Of a DNA stretch of 58,413 nucleotides, positions 9,080 to 18,163 are shown piece after piece. The notes under the pieces are model-generated. The model saw only the letters and a program-made list of their open reading frames with translations. It was not told the DNA's origin and did no database searches. The stretch is from Enterococcus thailandicus (GTDB taxonomy: Bacteria; Bacillota; Bacilli; Lactobacillales; Enterococcaceae). Numbering within the stretch: position 1 is the stretch's first letter; each line of letters begins with the position of its first letter. The stretch is from contig NZ_JXLE01000016.1 of assembly GCF_001886265.1 (NCBI RefSeq), positions 1 to 58,413 on the forward strand, in the 5' to 3' direction. Position numbers and translations under genes: made by a program.

Positions 9080-10555
9080 GTGAGCAAAATGAATCATTTA
9101 GTTGACGGGATGTTTGAAACCTTATTTTTTGAGTCAAACAGTCGAAACAAACTTCATTTATTTAAATATTTGATTGTGCAAGAACAAAAAGTTTCGTTAA
9201 AAAGTGTAGCAAAACAGTTTAATCTTTCCTATCAAGGAATACAAACATTGACGAAAGAAATTATTCAAGATGAGTTACAAGAACATGGTCAATCGCAATT
9301 TATCTTAAAAACGGGAAAGGTTCTTCAGGAGCAAGAAGTACAATTATTTACGATTGACAGTTATCGTTTATTTTTGCTAAAAAAAGAAAGTGTCACGTTT
9401 ACCTATTTGGTTTATAAAGTGCGTCATCCTAATAAAAATGAACTCAGTTATGCGCAAAAACATTTGATTAGTATCTCAACTTTTCACCGGAAAATTCAGT
9501 TGCTAAAAAGCGTGCTAGCCGTTTATCAAATGAATCTAACGCTTAAAACGACAAACGATCTTCAAGAAACGGCTTATCGGACCTTTCTTTACTTTTCATT
9601 ATGGTGGGGATATCGCGGTCAAGAAAATTTATTTACTTATCTAGGTAATGAAAAGAAATATCAGGTGATTGCGAGTCAAGATAGCTCATTTATCACAAAA
9701 CAGCAGCTGGTTTTGCTATTAAATGTGTTGGAAAGTCGCTATTTATTAAAAAAATATTTAACGAATTTTGAGTTACAGGACGGATTACATACCCTCTTTT
9801 ACGATTATGGAGCTCCTTATGCTGAATTATGGCATCACACACCGAAAAAGGTCAGAAGTGCAGAGAAAAAATTCTTGAGCACGTTTATCAATTTGTTTAT
9901 CTTGAATGAGCGAATCGCCACGGAACAAAAGAGAGTATTTGCCAGACAACAATTAAAACAAAACAAACAATTAGCCGAGTTTGTCAAAACGTACCTGAGA
10001 TTACTTGAAAAAAATCAATTTGAAATCATCAGTGACAGTGAGTTTGTGTATGATGTCTTGCTTTTTTCAGGAATGGTCAACAACTTGATTGGGGAAGAAG
10101 CCAAAGAAATTATCCAGCTTATTCAACAATTGTTACCAGCTAGCTATCAAAAAACGTTAGTCGCATTGAAAGGAAAAGTGATTGAGCAGGAAGAACTACA
10201 ACTCGCAACAAAAAGCAGACCTTTATTGGTGCTCTGTGTATTGTTGACACTTCACTACCGTAAGTATCGCGTGCCATCAGTGACCGTTGGTTTACCTAAA
10301 GAATTGGGAATCATATGTATCAAGGATTTGCAATCATTTTTGGGAAGCTTTGGCTTTGTCAAAGTCATTATTCTTGAGGATATTTCAACTAACTCCTGTG
10401 ATTTACTTTTAATCAATTATTCGCTCATGAAACAAAAGGTGCCAAAAAAACAACGATATTATTATTGGGATCAAAGTAATTTTCCAGAAAATTACACCGC
10501 ACTTGAAAGAAAAATTTTTGAAGAAAAAAATAGAAGAACTACTGAAAATCATTGA
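9080..10555 (+). CDS. Mga-like helix-turn-helix regulator
   Basis: 491 residues. The N-terminal half (about 15-120) has the Mga-type winged helix: SLKSVAKQFNLSYQGIQTLT, then a second HTH region with YAQKHLISISTFHRKIQLLK. The middle is helical, resembling degenerate PRD domains, and the end resembles an EIIB fold without an obvious phosphocysteine. Proteins of this class activate surface-protein loci in streptococci and enterococci. GTG 9080 follows AGGGA by 6 nt; ATG 9089 is possible. A 15-codon frame from TTG 9058 with an excellent AGGAG site overlaps the start out of frame. The likely target is the glycosyltransferase/WxL operon downstream. Confidence 0.7.
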   Translation: MSKMNHLVDGMFETLFFESNSRNKLHLFKYLIVQEQKVSLKSVAKQFNLSYQGIQTLTKEIIQDELQEHGQSQFILKTGKVLQEQEVQLFTIDSYRLFLLKKESVTFTYLVYKVRHPNKNELSYAQKHLISISTFHRKIQLLKSVLAVYQMNLTLKTTNDLQETAYRTFLYFSLWWGYRGQENLFTYLGNEKKYQVIASQDSSFITKQQLVLLLNVLESRYLLKKYLTNFELQDGLHTLFYDYGAPYAELWHHTPKKVRSAEKKFLSTFINLFILNERIATEQKRVFARQQLKQNKQLAEFVKTYLRLLEKNQFEIISDSEFVYDVLLFSGMVNNLIGEEAKEIIQLIQQLLPASYQKTLVALKGKVIEQEELQLATKSRPLLVLCVLLTLHYRKYRVPSVTVGLPKELGIICIKDLQSFLGSFGFVKVIILEDISTNSCDLLLINYSLMKQKVPKKQRYYYWDQSNFPENYTALERKIFEEKNRRTTENH

Positions 10556-10575
10556 GTTTTCAGTAGTTTTTTTAT
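10537..10575 (+). terminator. terminator overlapping the regulator stop codon
   Basis: AACTACTGAAAA and TTTTCAGTAGTT form a 12-bp stem with a T run. The stop codon of the Mga-like gene lies in the loop, so the 3' end of the gene is part of the terminator. Confidence 0.85.
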
Positions 10576-10651
10576 TTTTTTAAAAGATAAGTAGAGACTG
10601 ATTCCATGAAATTTGAAAAAGTGTAATTTATTTTTTGAATTTTGAAGAGGA

Positions 10652-10668
10652 AAGCATAAATTATGCTT
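10652..10668. promoter_or_regulatory. perfect palindrome, candidate operator
   Basis: AAGCATAA-A-TTATGCTT is a perfect inverted repeat about 120 nt upstream of the glycosyltransferase gene, immediately before a TATACT (10671-10676). It could be a regulator site for the surface locus. No protein can be assigned. Confidence 0.3.
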
Positions 10669-10733
10669 GTTATACTAATTTTCGTTGGCTGACTTCTCAA
10701 TATCTGAAAAAAATTTTTTAAAATAATGGGAAG

Positions 10734-10762
10734 TTGACTATCCAAGAGGGTGCTACTATTTA
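10734..10762 (+). promoter_or_regulatory. promoter of the glycosyltransferase/WxL operon
   Basis: TTGACT (10734-10739) lies 17 nt before TATTTA (10757-10762). The predicted start near 10769 gives a leader of only about 18 nt, which includes AGGAGG. The poor -10 suits an activator-dependent promoter. Confidence 0.5.
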
Positions 10763-10786
10763 ATAGAAGGACAGGAGGAATTTTAA

Positions 10787-12115
10787 TTGTTTACGTTACC
10801 AAATTATTTATTTGAACCGCTATCTTGGATTTGTACAGCGTTGATTGTACTTGTTTTTGCAAATCTATTATTTTTTACAGCATTATCTGTTTTTGGTCTC
10901 ATCACGCCAAAAAGAGATTATGAAATAGTTGCTCCGAAAAAGAAATTTTTATTTTTGATTCCTGCGCATAACGAAGCGGCAGTAATCAAAGAAACTGTCG
11001 AAGCGTTAGTTCATCAGGATTACGATCCTAACTTATTTGACATTGTGGTGATTGCTGATAACTGCACTGATAATACAGCAGAGATTGTACGGAGTATTGG
11101 CAAAGCAAAAGTGTTTGAAAACACATCGAAGCCTGATGAACCAAGAGGGAAACCACATGCAATTGCAAGCTTCATCAATAATGAAAGTTGGCAAGAGTAT
11201 GATTATATTGCATTTATTGATGCGGATAATATTGTGGAACCTAACTACTTAACAGAAATGAATTCACAAAGTATTGCTCATCCGGAATTTGTAGTCATCC
11301 AAGGATATTTGGGTATGAAAAATGTGTTTACATCGATTACAGCATCTGGTTATTCTGCTGTGTACTTTATTACTAATCGTGCGGTTCAATTTGCCAATTA
11401 TGTTTTAGGCTGGAATGCAGCGATTGGTGGCACAGGATTTATTTTAGACACAAAATATTTAATGGAACGTGGCTGGAATCCAAGAAGTTATACCGAAGAT
11501 TTCGAGTTGCAAGTGGAGTTGTCAATGAATGGGTTAAGAAGTGGTTGGAATCAGTTTGCAGTTGTCCATGATGAAAAACCAAATAGCTTTTTAGCAAGCC
11601 ATCATCAACGAACACGTTGGGCGCAAGGACACTGGTATGTAGCATTTTCAACAACTTTTAAACAAATTAAGTCGTTATTTAAATCAAAACACTTCAATGA
11701 ACTAATGAGTAAGATTGAAACCTTATTTTATTCTTATTCAATGGTTCGTCCGGTAGCTTACTTAATTATTTTAGCATTAGGAATTATTGATATTCGTTTG
11801 TTGAAATACTTACCTAATTTGTTTTCTGTTATCACATTCTGGTTAACAATGGAAGCATTCAACTTTTTGATTATACCGACCGTTTACTTTATTGAAGAAG
11901 GTAAGGACTATTTCCAATTGAAAAACACTTGGTGGAAAAAAATCCTGTTTTTCATTCGCTTGGTTTACTGCTTTATTTATAATTCGTTAACGTATATGAT
12001 TGCGCAAATCGTAGGCTTCTTTACGTGGTTCAAGCCACAAAACAAATGGAACAAAACAGTACATTCCGTACAATACAAAGATTTGGAAGGTGAACAATAT
12101 GCAAGCACAAAATAA
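10787..12115 (+). CDS. processive family 2 membrane glycosyltransferase
   Basis: 442 residues. One N-terminal membrane segment (about 12-38) precedes a GT-A catalytic domain: PAHNEAAVIKETV, metal-binding DAD at 145-147, acceptor motif TEDFE at 236-240 and QRTRW at 274-278. Three or more C-terminal membrane helices follow. This D,D,D,QxxRW set is that of processive synthases such as PgaC, cellulose and hyaluronan synthases, which polymerise and export a chain. The TTG start follows AGGAGG by 8 nt. The next gene overlaps its end by 17 nt, so the two are translationally coupled. It is the first gene of the WxL/sortase operon. The product polymer is unknown. Confidence 0.8.
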   Translation: MFTLPNYLFEPLSWICTALIVLVFANLLFFTALSVFGLITPKRDYEIVAPKKKFLFLIPAHNEAAVIKETVEALVHQDYDPNLFDIVVIADNCTDNTAEIVRSIGKAKVFENTSKPDEPRGKPHAIASFINNESWQEYDYIAFIDADNIVEPNYLTEMNSQSIAHPEFVVIQGYLGMKNVFTSITASGYSAVYFITNRAVQFANYVLGWNAAIGGTGFILDTKYLMERGWNPRSYTEDFELQVELSMNGLRSGWNQFAVVHDEKPNSFLASHHQRTRWAQGHWYVAFSTTFKQIKSLFKSKHFNELMSKIETLFYSYSMVRPVAYLIILALGIIDIRLLKYLPNLFSVITFWLTMEAFNFLIIPTVYFIEEGKDYFQLKNTWWKKILFFIRLVYCFIYNSLTYMIAQIVGFFTWFKPQNKWNKTVHSVQYKDLEGEQYASTK

Positions 12116-12245
12116 TTTGAAGTTAGATCAAAAAACAAGTCGTCATCAGACGGAGAAAGAACATCGCGCAGGTTATTTCGGAAAAAATTTGGTTTATTTA
12201 GTGGTAATTGCAGGAATTTTAGCATTTTTCTTTATCAGTGCATAA
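12099..12245 (+). CDS. 48-residue single-pass membrane protein, glycosyltransferase partner
   Basis: It begins MQAQNNLKLDQKTSRHQTEK and ends in one hydrophobic helix, LVYLVVIAGILAFFFISA. AAGGTGA lies 5 nt before the ATG, which overlaps the last codons of the glycosyltransferase. A short basic cytoplasmic N-terminus with one helix resembles in layout the small accessory subunits of processive synthases, such as PgaD, but I see no sequence homology. The overlap and position make a real coupled gene likely. Confidence 0.65.
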   Translation: MQAQNNLKLDQKTSRHQTEKEHRAGYFGKNLVYLVVIAGILAFFFISA

Positions 12246-12335
12246 GTCTTAACTAGCGTAATTAGCTTGTGAAAGTTTATTCATTCTTTGAAATTGAAAA
12301 ATTTTTTTAAATATTAAAGAGGAAAAGGTTTTTTA

Positions 12336-12359
12336 TGATTAGTACAATGGGTTTGTAAG
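12336..12359 (+). other. 7-codon leader ORF with ribosome site
   Basis: AGAGGA precedes ATGATTAGTACAATGGG, which encodes MISTMGL and a stop, 56 nt before the large WxL gene. A 7-bp hairpin (AAATAAC with GTTATTT, 12361-12383) follows directly. It may be a leader peptide affecting expression of the WxL gene, or chance. Confidence 0.25.
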
Positions 12360-12414
12360 TAAATAACAGCGAAATGTTATTTAGGTGCAATACATTTGAA
12401 GGGAGGTGAAAGAA

Positions 12415-14583
12415 GTGAAAAGTTCAGCATATAAGAAGTTTGTTTTATTAAGTAGCGTGTTTCTAACTTTATCAGTAACAAATGATCTTGTAACAATTGT
12501 TTATGCAGAAACAGCTGACCAAACAACTCTCTCATCGGAAGCAACAGAAACAACAACCACTCAAACCTCTGAAAATTTAAGTGAGACAACAAATACTTCC
12601 GAAAAAGAGTCCAGTGAAAAAAATATTTCAAGTTCCATTATAACGGAAACTGAAACGAGTGCAACAGAAAAAGAAACAACAGCAGATGATGCAATCAAAA
12701 AAGACGTTCTCCCCGGAATAACTCCAAAAATTGCTACCGGCTCTGTTTCTTATAAAGCTAACTCTAGTGAATATACGTTAAATACAACTTATACAGGGAC
12801 GATTACGTTGAGCAACAAAGATGGTGATTCGATTCCTGCAGGTACAACAATCGTTATTTCTATTCCGTCAGAAGCAATTGATTATAGCACGATTGATTTA
12901 ACAGATGAAAACATTTCAAATTATTTTGATGTAACAATTGATGAAAGTGCGGGAACGCTCACGTTCGTGGTCAAAAAAGATATTGTTGGTAATACTACAA
13001 TTTCGGCTGATTTTCATACAAAAGTAATTGGAACCCCTGGAACAACGTATAATGTGTCTGCAACGACGACATCAAACGGACAGGACATACCAACAATTGT
13101 TGGCACGCCTAAGTTAAAAGTAAATACCAATACACCGCCAATTTATAATTATGTTAACTCTTATTGGGGGATTTCAAATAGTAATCCTGGAAATTTTGTT
13201 GCAAGAGATGGCTCTGATATAGGTGGACTACCAACTGGTAATTTTAATCGTACGTCAGACGTGATTCAAAACTTTATTGAGGTAAACTATACTGGAGAAA
13301 ACATTTTGCCTTCTGATTGCTTTTATCGTTTTGCTTGGTACATCGAACCAGTAGGAAACGGAAAAGTGACTATTACAGACGAAGACATAGCGAATATTGT
13401 TGTTCGAGATACGTTAACACAAGCAGTGATTCCTAAACAATATTACAAAGTGTATCGGGATTCTGGAAAGCCAGACAACAATGAAATTTGGATCGATTTA
13501 CAGTCTGAAGACGTTTCGGGAGGCTATATCAAACGAGATGGTCGCTACGAAGCAAGTGTCAGCGCACATGCTAATAATGATAGTATCACTTACCCAAGTC
13601 AAGCTTATATCTATATGGCTACAGCTAATGGTGGGAATATCGGTGGTGGCGCACATTTTGATTTGAATAACCGGTTCTTGACGACTGGTGACAGTACCGT
13701 TTTTGCTAACTTAACTGTTGAAGATAAAACATTTTATGTTGGTGATCTAACAGACGAAAATATTAAAGAAAAATTATTAGAAAATATTACGGCTAGAGAC
13801 ACTGAAGATGGCGATATCAGTAAAGATGTGACAGTTGATTATAGTAGTGTTCAACCGAATACGCCAGACAAGTACCAAGTCACTTATTCTGTGACAAATT
13901 CTTCTGGACATCTCTCAACGAAGACGGCAACCGTTACGATTTTGGAAAAACAAGATGGTGCGCCAGTTACTGTGAAGTATGTTGATGAAGATCAAAATGA
14001 AATTGCTGAAGCAAAGGTTCTAAATGGAAAAGTTGGCGATCCTTATACTTCTCAAGCAGCAACAATCGATAACTATACTTTATTAGATGAACCTGATAAT
14101 AAAGAGGGGCAATTTACAGATAAACCTCAAACAGTCACATATATTTATCAAGGCAAACTTCTCTTTGTTGATGCGCCAACTCAACTGCAATTTGGCGAGC
14201 ACACCATTTCAGCAGGAGATGAAACTTACTCTTTAGAATCTTTGGATAAGAACTTACTCGTCCAAGATTTACGTAAAAATGGATCTACTTGGAGCTTAAC
14301 TGCAAAATTGAATCAAGAATTCATTGGCACAACAACGAGCAAAAAATTAGGTGCTACACTGTATTACAATAATCCGACACAAGGTAAACAAGCAATCACA
14401 ACAGACGAAAGTGTCGTTATCCATAATCAAACAACAAGCAACCATGATGAACAGAATGTGTCTCAAGACTGGCAGTCAAAACCCGACACTCTTCAATTAT
14501 TCGTTCCTGGTGGAAAAGCTGTTGCGGATACGTACGATGCAACGATCGAATGGGATCTAAACGATGTTGTAGCAAATGAATAA
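12415..14583 (+). CDS. large secreted WxL-domain surface protein
   Basis: 722 residues. A signal peptide (about 1-31, ending IVYAETAD) precedes a Thr/Ser/Glu-rich linker (to about 105). Adhesin-like beta domains (about 110-430), a DUF5011-type Ig domain with ARDTEDGDISKDVTV, and a MucBP domain starting VTVKYVDEDQNEIAEA follow. The C-terminal WxL domain has paired motifs TWSL and EWDL and ends NDVVANE. WxL domains bind peptidoglycan without covalent anchoring, so this is a displayed adhesin-like protein. I chose GTG 12415, 6 nt after GGGAGGTG; the GTG at 12406 lies inside that site. It is followed by an LPXTG protein gene. Confidence 0.8.
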   Translation: MKSSAYKKFVLLSSVFLTLSVTNDLVTIVYAETADQTTLSSEATETTTTQTSENLSETTNTSEKESSEKNISSSIITETETSATEKETTADDAIKKDVLPGITPKIATGSVSYKANSSEYTLNTTYTGTITLSNKDGDSIPAGTTIVISIPSEAIDYSTIDLTDENISNYFDVTIDESAGTLTFVVKKDIVGNTTISADFHTKVIGTPGTTYNVSATTTSNGQDIPTIVGTPKLKVNTNTPPIYNYVNSYWGISNSNPGNFVARDGSDIGGLPTGNFNRTSDVIQNFIEVNYTGENILPSDCFYRFAWYIEPVGNGKVTITDEDIANIVVRDTLTQAVIPKQYYKVYRDSGKPDNNEIWIDLQSEDVSGGYIKRDGRYEASVSAHANNDSITYPSQAYIYMATANGGNIGGGAHFDLNNRFLTTGDSTVFANLTVEDKTFYVGDLTDENIKEKLLENITARDTEDGDISKDVTVDYSSVQPNTPDKYQVTYSVTNSSGHLSTKTATVTILEKQDGAPVTVKYVDEDQNEIAEAKVLNGKVGDPYTSQAATIDNYTLLDEPDNKEGQFTDKPQTVTYIYQGKLLFVDAPTQLQFGEHTISAGDETYSLESLDKNLLVQDLRKNGSTWSLTAKLNQEFIGTTTSKKLGATLYYNNPTQGKQAITTDESVVIHNQTTSNHDEQNVSQDWQSKPDTLQLFVPGGKAVADTYDATIEWDLNDVVANE

Positions 14584-14597
14584 GGGGATAGAAAGCT

Positions 14598-14990
14598 ATG
14601 AAAAAAAGAAACAAGCGATTCGCTGCATTACTATCCTTGATCTTATTCTTTGGTTTTGCTTCACAGGTTCAAGCAGAGCAAGTCGCTGATTCTGGTGGAA
14701 GTAAAGCAAACGTTGGTTTTTACAAAACAGAGGATAGTAGTACAAGTGATTCACAAGAAGATTCAAACAATCAGATCATCAATAATAACGATCAAACAAC
14801 AAATAATACAGTGAACAACGATACAAGACAACTTGTTCCTGATACGACACAATCAGGTTCTTACAAAATAAGCTCTGGCATCCTGCCCAAAACAGGTACT
14901 GTTAACTCAGACCCGATTACACTTCTTGGAGTTGCCATGATGATTATTGGGGTCATTTATTTATTAAAAAAACGAAAAGAGGAATTTTAA
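14598..14990 (+). CDS. small LPXTG-anchored surface protein
   Basis: 130 residues. A signal peptide ends VQAEQ near residue 28, followed by a short conserved SKANVGFYKTED and an Asn/Asp/Thr-rich spacer. The sorting signal is ILPKTGTVNSDP, a hydrophobic segment and a basic tail LLKKRKEEF. It is probably linked to peptidoglycan by the sortase of the same operon (18476). Small LPXTG proteins of this kind accompany WxL genes in enterococci and lactobacilli; their exact role is not known. It ends 1 nt before the next gene. Confidence 0.85.
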   Translation: MKKRNKRFAALLSLILFFGFASQVQAEQVADSGGSKANVGFYKTEDSSTSDSQEDSNNQIINNNDQTTNNTVNNDTRQLVPDTTQSGSYKISSGILPKTGTVNSDPITLLGVAMMIIGVIYLLKKRKEEF

Positions 14991-14991
14991 A

Positions 14992-15576
14992 ATGAAAAAA
15001 GCAATTATGGGAATCGTATTATCTGCAACTTTATTATCTGCAACAGCTGGGGCAACTGTTTATGCTGCTGACATTGATCAAAAAGATACAACTGGTGAAG
15101 TTGGGTTTAAAGCACCAGATACTGGCGCTTTGACACTTGTAGAGGCTGCTGACCTAGACTTTGGTATGCATGAAATCTCAGCTACTGACCAAAACTATAC
15201 AACTGAATCAGATACTTTCAGCAAAGTTCAAGATTTACGTGGTACTGAAGCTGGTTGGGCATTACAAGTTTCTGAAGCTGGTCAATTTAAAAATAACACA
15301 CATGAATTAACAAATGCACAAATTACATTAGTTTCACCAACGATTGATACAAGTTCAACAGCAGTTGCTCACGAAAAAGCAGGTGTTGTTTTGAAGACTA
15401 CCAATGAAGCAGCAGTCATCATGGATGCTCAAACAGGTGAAGGTAATGGTTTAGCAATTGAAGATTTTGCTAAAGGTGCTGCATCTTTAAGCGTTCCTGG
15501 TGCAACAGTTAAAGTGGCTGGTCAATATACTACTACGCTTAACTGGGTATTGACAGATGGAGTTGCAAACAACTAA
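14992..15576 (+). CDS. small WxL-domain surface protein
   Basis: 194 residues. A signal peptide ends TVYAADID near 25, then EVGFKAPDTGALTLVEAADL. The rest is one WxL domain with motif GWAL in the first half and NWVL near the end, finishing TDGVANN. It is almost only a cell-wall-binding module and is probably the abundant layer component that larger WxL proteins join. The closing VAN(E/N) matches the large WxL protein. A terminator follows at once, so this gene is probably expressed more than those after it. Confidence 0.88.
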   Translation: MKKAIMGIVLSATLLSATAGATVYAADIDQKDTTGEVGFKAPDTGALTLVEAADLDFGMHEISATDQNYTTESDTFSKVQDLRGTEAGWALQVSEAGQFKNNTHELTNAQITLVSPTIDTSSTAVAHEKAGVVLKTTNEAAVIMDAQTGEGNGLAIEDFAKGAASLSVPGATVKVAGQYTTTLNWVLTDGVANN

Positions 15577-15592
15577 CCATTTGTAAACGTGT

Positions 15593-15632
15593 AGGAATAG
15601 ACAGTCATCCGGCTATCTATTCCTATTTTTTT
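15593..15632 (+). terminator. internal operon terminator after the small WxL gene
   Basis: AGGAATAGACAG pairs with CTATCTATTCCT (one mismatch) and is followed by a T run. It lies in the 70-nt gap before the WxL-interacting protein gene and would limit read-through. Confidence 0.75.
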
Positions 15633-15646
15633 GAAGGAGAAAAAAG

Positions 15647-16714
15647 ATGAAAAACAAAGTCAAGGCTTTTTTATTATGTGCTATTTCAGTAGGTACGTTT
15701 TACTCATTTCAAAACGTGTCTGCTTCTGCGGTTGATTTTCAAGTAAATCCATTACCTTCTGAGAAACAGGTAGATAAGTCGTTATCGTATTACGATTTAC
15801 AGCTGAAACCGAAAGAAGCAACAGAGTTAGTCGTTCAAGTGACGAATAATGCCAACCATCCAATTGTAGTCGATACAAATGTGGATCATGCATCAACAAA
15901 TAGTAATGGTGTTGTGGAATATAAGAATAGTCAACAGTTTGAAGTAGCAAACTTAACAAATGATATGAAACAGTTGGTGAAAGTCCAAGTCGATAAAATT
16001 GCGCTAAAAGCCAATGAAACAAAAGAATTAACTTATACAATTACTGCGCCAGAAAAAACGTTTGATGGAGTTGTAGCAGGCGGAATCAATTTGATAGAAG
16101 AGATTTCTAAAGAAACGCAAGACAGTGCTGCAAATAAGAGCAGTATGGCAGTCCAAAATCAATATGGATACACGATTGCACTTATTTTACATGGCGAAAA
16201 AGAAATCACAAAGCCGATTGTCGAAGCTGGCAAAATCAAGGTGGAACAAATTAACGGCCGAAATAGTATTAAATTCCCTCTAAAAAATACCAGTGCAATG
16301 TTTATCAATAAGTTAAATGTGAAGGGGGACATTCGCAAAGCCGATGAAGAAAAGGTGTTATACACCACGAAAATCGAAAACGGGCAACAAGCGCCAAACT
16401 CAGTGTATAACTTTGATATTCGAACCGATGGAAAAGAATTGAGTCCGGGTAAATACACGGCAACTCTGACTGCTGAATCAAAAGGAGAAAAATGGGAATT
16501 CAAACAAAATTTCACTATTTCGAAAAAAACAGCAGCTGATTTAAATAAAACGGCAATAACTAAGGAAGAAGATCACACGATGCTTTACCTGATTCTTCTA
16601 GTATGTGGTATTTTATTACTTCTTTTTATTATTATCTTTATCTACATTCGTAAGAAAAATCAGAAAATCAAAAAATTAATGAATGAACTACAGAAAGAAG
16701 ATAGCGCCAGCTAA
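15647..16714 (+). CDS. WxL-interacting protein (DUF916-DUF3324)
   Basis: 355 residues. Signal peptide (about 1-28), then DUF916 (about 30-150, with FQVNPLPSEKQVDKSLSYYDL) and DUF3324 (about 160-290). A C-terminal membrane helix, MLYLILLVCGILLLLFIIIF, and a Lys-rich tail follow. These proteins bind WxL domains and peptidoglycan and hold the complex at the membrane face. AAGGAG precedes the ATG. It lies after the internal terminator, 27 nt before a regulator gene. Confidence 0.88.
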   Translation: MKNKVKAFLLCAISVGTFYSFQNVSASAVDFQVNPLPSEKQVDKSLSYYDLQLKPKEATELVVQVTNNANHPIVVDTNVDHASTNSNGVVEYKNSQQFEVANLTNDMKQLVKVQVDKIALKANETKELTYTITAPEKTFDGVVAGGINLIEEISKETQDSAANKSSMAVQNQYGYTIALILHGEKEITKPIVEAGKIKVEQINGRNSIKFPLKNTSAMFINKLNVKGDIRKADEEKVLYTTKIENGQQAPNSVYNFDIRTDGKELSPGKYTATLTAESKGEKWEFKQNFTISKKTAADLNKTAITKEEDHTMLYLILLVCGILLLLFIIIFIYIRKKNQKIKKLMNELQKEDSAS

Positions 16715-16741
16715 ATAGTAGCTATTTTAAAGAGGAATCGT

Positions 16742-18163
16742 ATGAAGGAACTATTTGAAAAAGAGACGTTAGCAAAGCTGATGTTATTCTCATATATTGA
16801 TAATTTAGACACTGACTCTTTTGCAGTCAAAGATATTGAAAAACAATTTGACTTAACTTATTTTCGGGCAAATAAACTTTTAGGTTTATTAATCGAAGAC
16901 TTTAAAACGATGGAGCTGGATGATTACTTCTTTATCTCCAAAAATAAAAGTAAATATATTTATAAGAAAAACTGTTTGGATTCTATCAATCGTTTGATTT
17001 GGAAATATGGTAGAGAATCTTATTTATTTAGTCTTTTAGATTACTTCTTAAAAAATGGTATGAACACCAAAGAAATAATGGAGAACTATAGCTATTACCA
17101 CTATGTAAGTGTTTCTTATTCCTATGTCATCAAAAATAAATTGGAAGCATTTTTGGAGATGCACCAAATGAATTTTTTGGTTGAAAATGTAAGTGAAAGC
17201 AAGTTACGCATTTTTTTAGCACAGATTTATTTTTATATTTTTAAAAATTATGAAAATCCTTTTTCAGCGGAAGAGTGGACAACTGCGCAAGCTTTTATTG
17301 AGGAATTACAAGAATTAAAAGTAATCGAGCCAATTGAAAAATTGAAAAAAACAAAACTTCTGTATTATTGTTTGGTTTCTTTTTTTAGGGTAGAAAACAA
17401 GCAAAATAGTGGCGATGAGGTATTGCTTGTATCAACTGATGAACGCTATATGGAACCAATTATCTTAAGTTATCGCAAATTTGCGGAAAATCGGGATGAA
17501 GTCAAAACTGAAGACGTCATCACGTTGATCAACTATTTGAGAGTCAACCATTATCTTTTTCAGGAAAAAGACAGTAGCTTAAAAAAAGAAAATGATCTTA
17601 TGCAACTAACACGCAATTTGTTAACTACAGTAGGAATCGAACAACCAGATGAAAAGCTTAATAACCAGTTATACGAATTGTTGTTTAAATTTTCTTATTA
17701 CAAAGATAGTCTATTAGACGGTCATTTTTATGTCATCTTAGATTTCTTTTTTGATGGTTTTGGTCAAGAAGCAGAGCGAATTTTACAATTTTTGCGTAAT
17801 AAAGAAACGATTGCGGTGATTGGTAATCAAGCGGAAAGCCAACAACTATTATTAGAAACACTTTTACTTATCATCAACAGTCAAGCCTATCGAAATCAAA
17901 AACAAGCAATCACAATCACGATTGATTTCACTTTAGGAGAAGAATACAACAAGTACATTGCCAATAATATTGTGCATTTGCCGTTTGTTACCCTAAAAGT
18001 CGATAATCAGTACTCGGCTCAAACAGATATCTATCTATCAGATGTTCTATCCGAAGTAGTTGAGAGTGAATACTTAATTTGGAATAGTCCGCCAAGTTCA
18101 AAGGATTGGAAAGTCTTTGGGAATTTGGTATCAAAAATTTATGGAATGAGAAATAGCTTATGA
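16742..18163 (+). CDS. second Mga-like regulator inside the surface operon
   Basis: 473 residues, with an N-terminal winged helix (DIEKQFDLTYFRANKLLGLL), a second helical HTH region with YHYVSVSYSYVIKNKLEAFL, and a long helical centre. An EIIB-like end reads TIAVIGNQAESQQLLLETLL. It has the same layout as the protein at 9080 but a diverged sequence. GAGGAAT precedes the ATG. It sits between the WxL-interacting protein and the sortase, so it probably forms a feedback loop on its own operon. Its stop overlaps the next start as ATGA. Confidence 0.65.
   Translation: MKELFEKETLAKLMLFSYIDNLDTDSFAVKDIEKQFDLTYFRANKLLGLLIEDFKTMELDDYFFISKNKSKYIYKKNCLDSINRLIWKYGRESYLFSLLDYFLKNGMNTKEIMENYSYYHYVSVSYSYVIKNKLEAFLEMHQMNFLVENVSESKLRIFLAQIYFYIFKNYENPFSAEEWTTAQAFIEELQELKVIEPIEKLKKTKLLYYCLVSFFRVENKQNSGDEVLLVSTDERYMEPIILSYRKFAENRDEVKTEDVITLINYLRVNHYLFQEKDSSLKKENDLMQLTRNLLTTVGIEQPDEKLNNQLYELLFKFSYYKDSLLDGHFYVILDFFFDGFGQEAERILQFLRNKETIAVIGNQAESQQLLLETLLLIINSQAYRNQKQAITITIDFTLGEEYNKYIANNIVHLPFVTLKVDNQYSAQTDIYLSDVLSEVVESEYLIWNSPPSSKDWKVFGNLVSKIYGMRNSL

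Noticed and set aside
15681-16040. 119-codon minus-strand frame in the WxL-interacting protein gene
   Set aside because: It is antisense to a well-supported gene, with no ribosome site and no recognisable domain.
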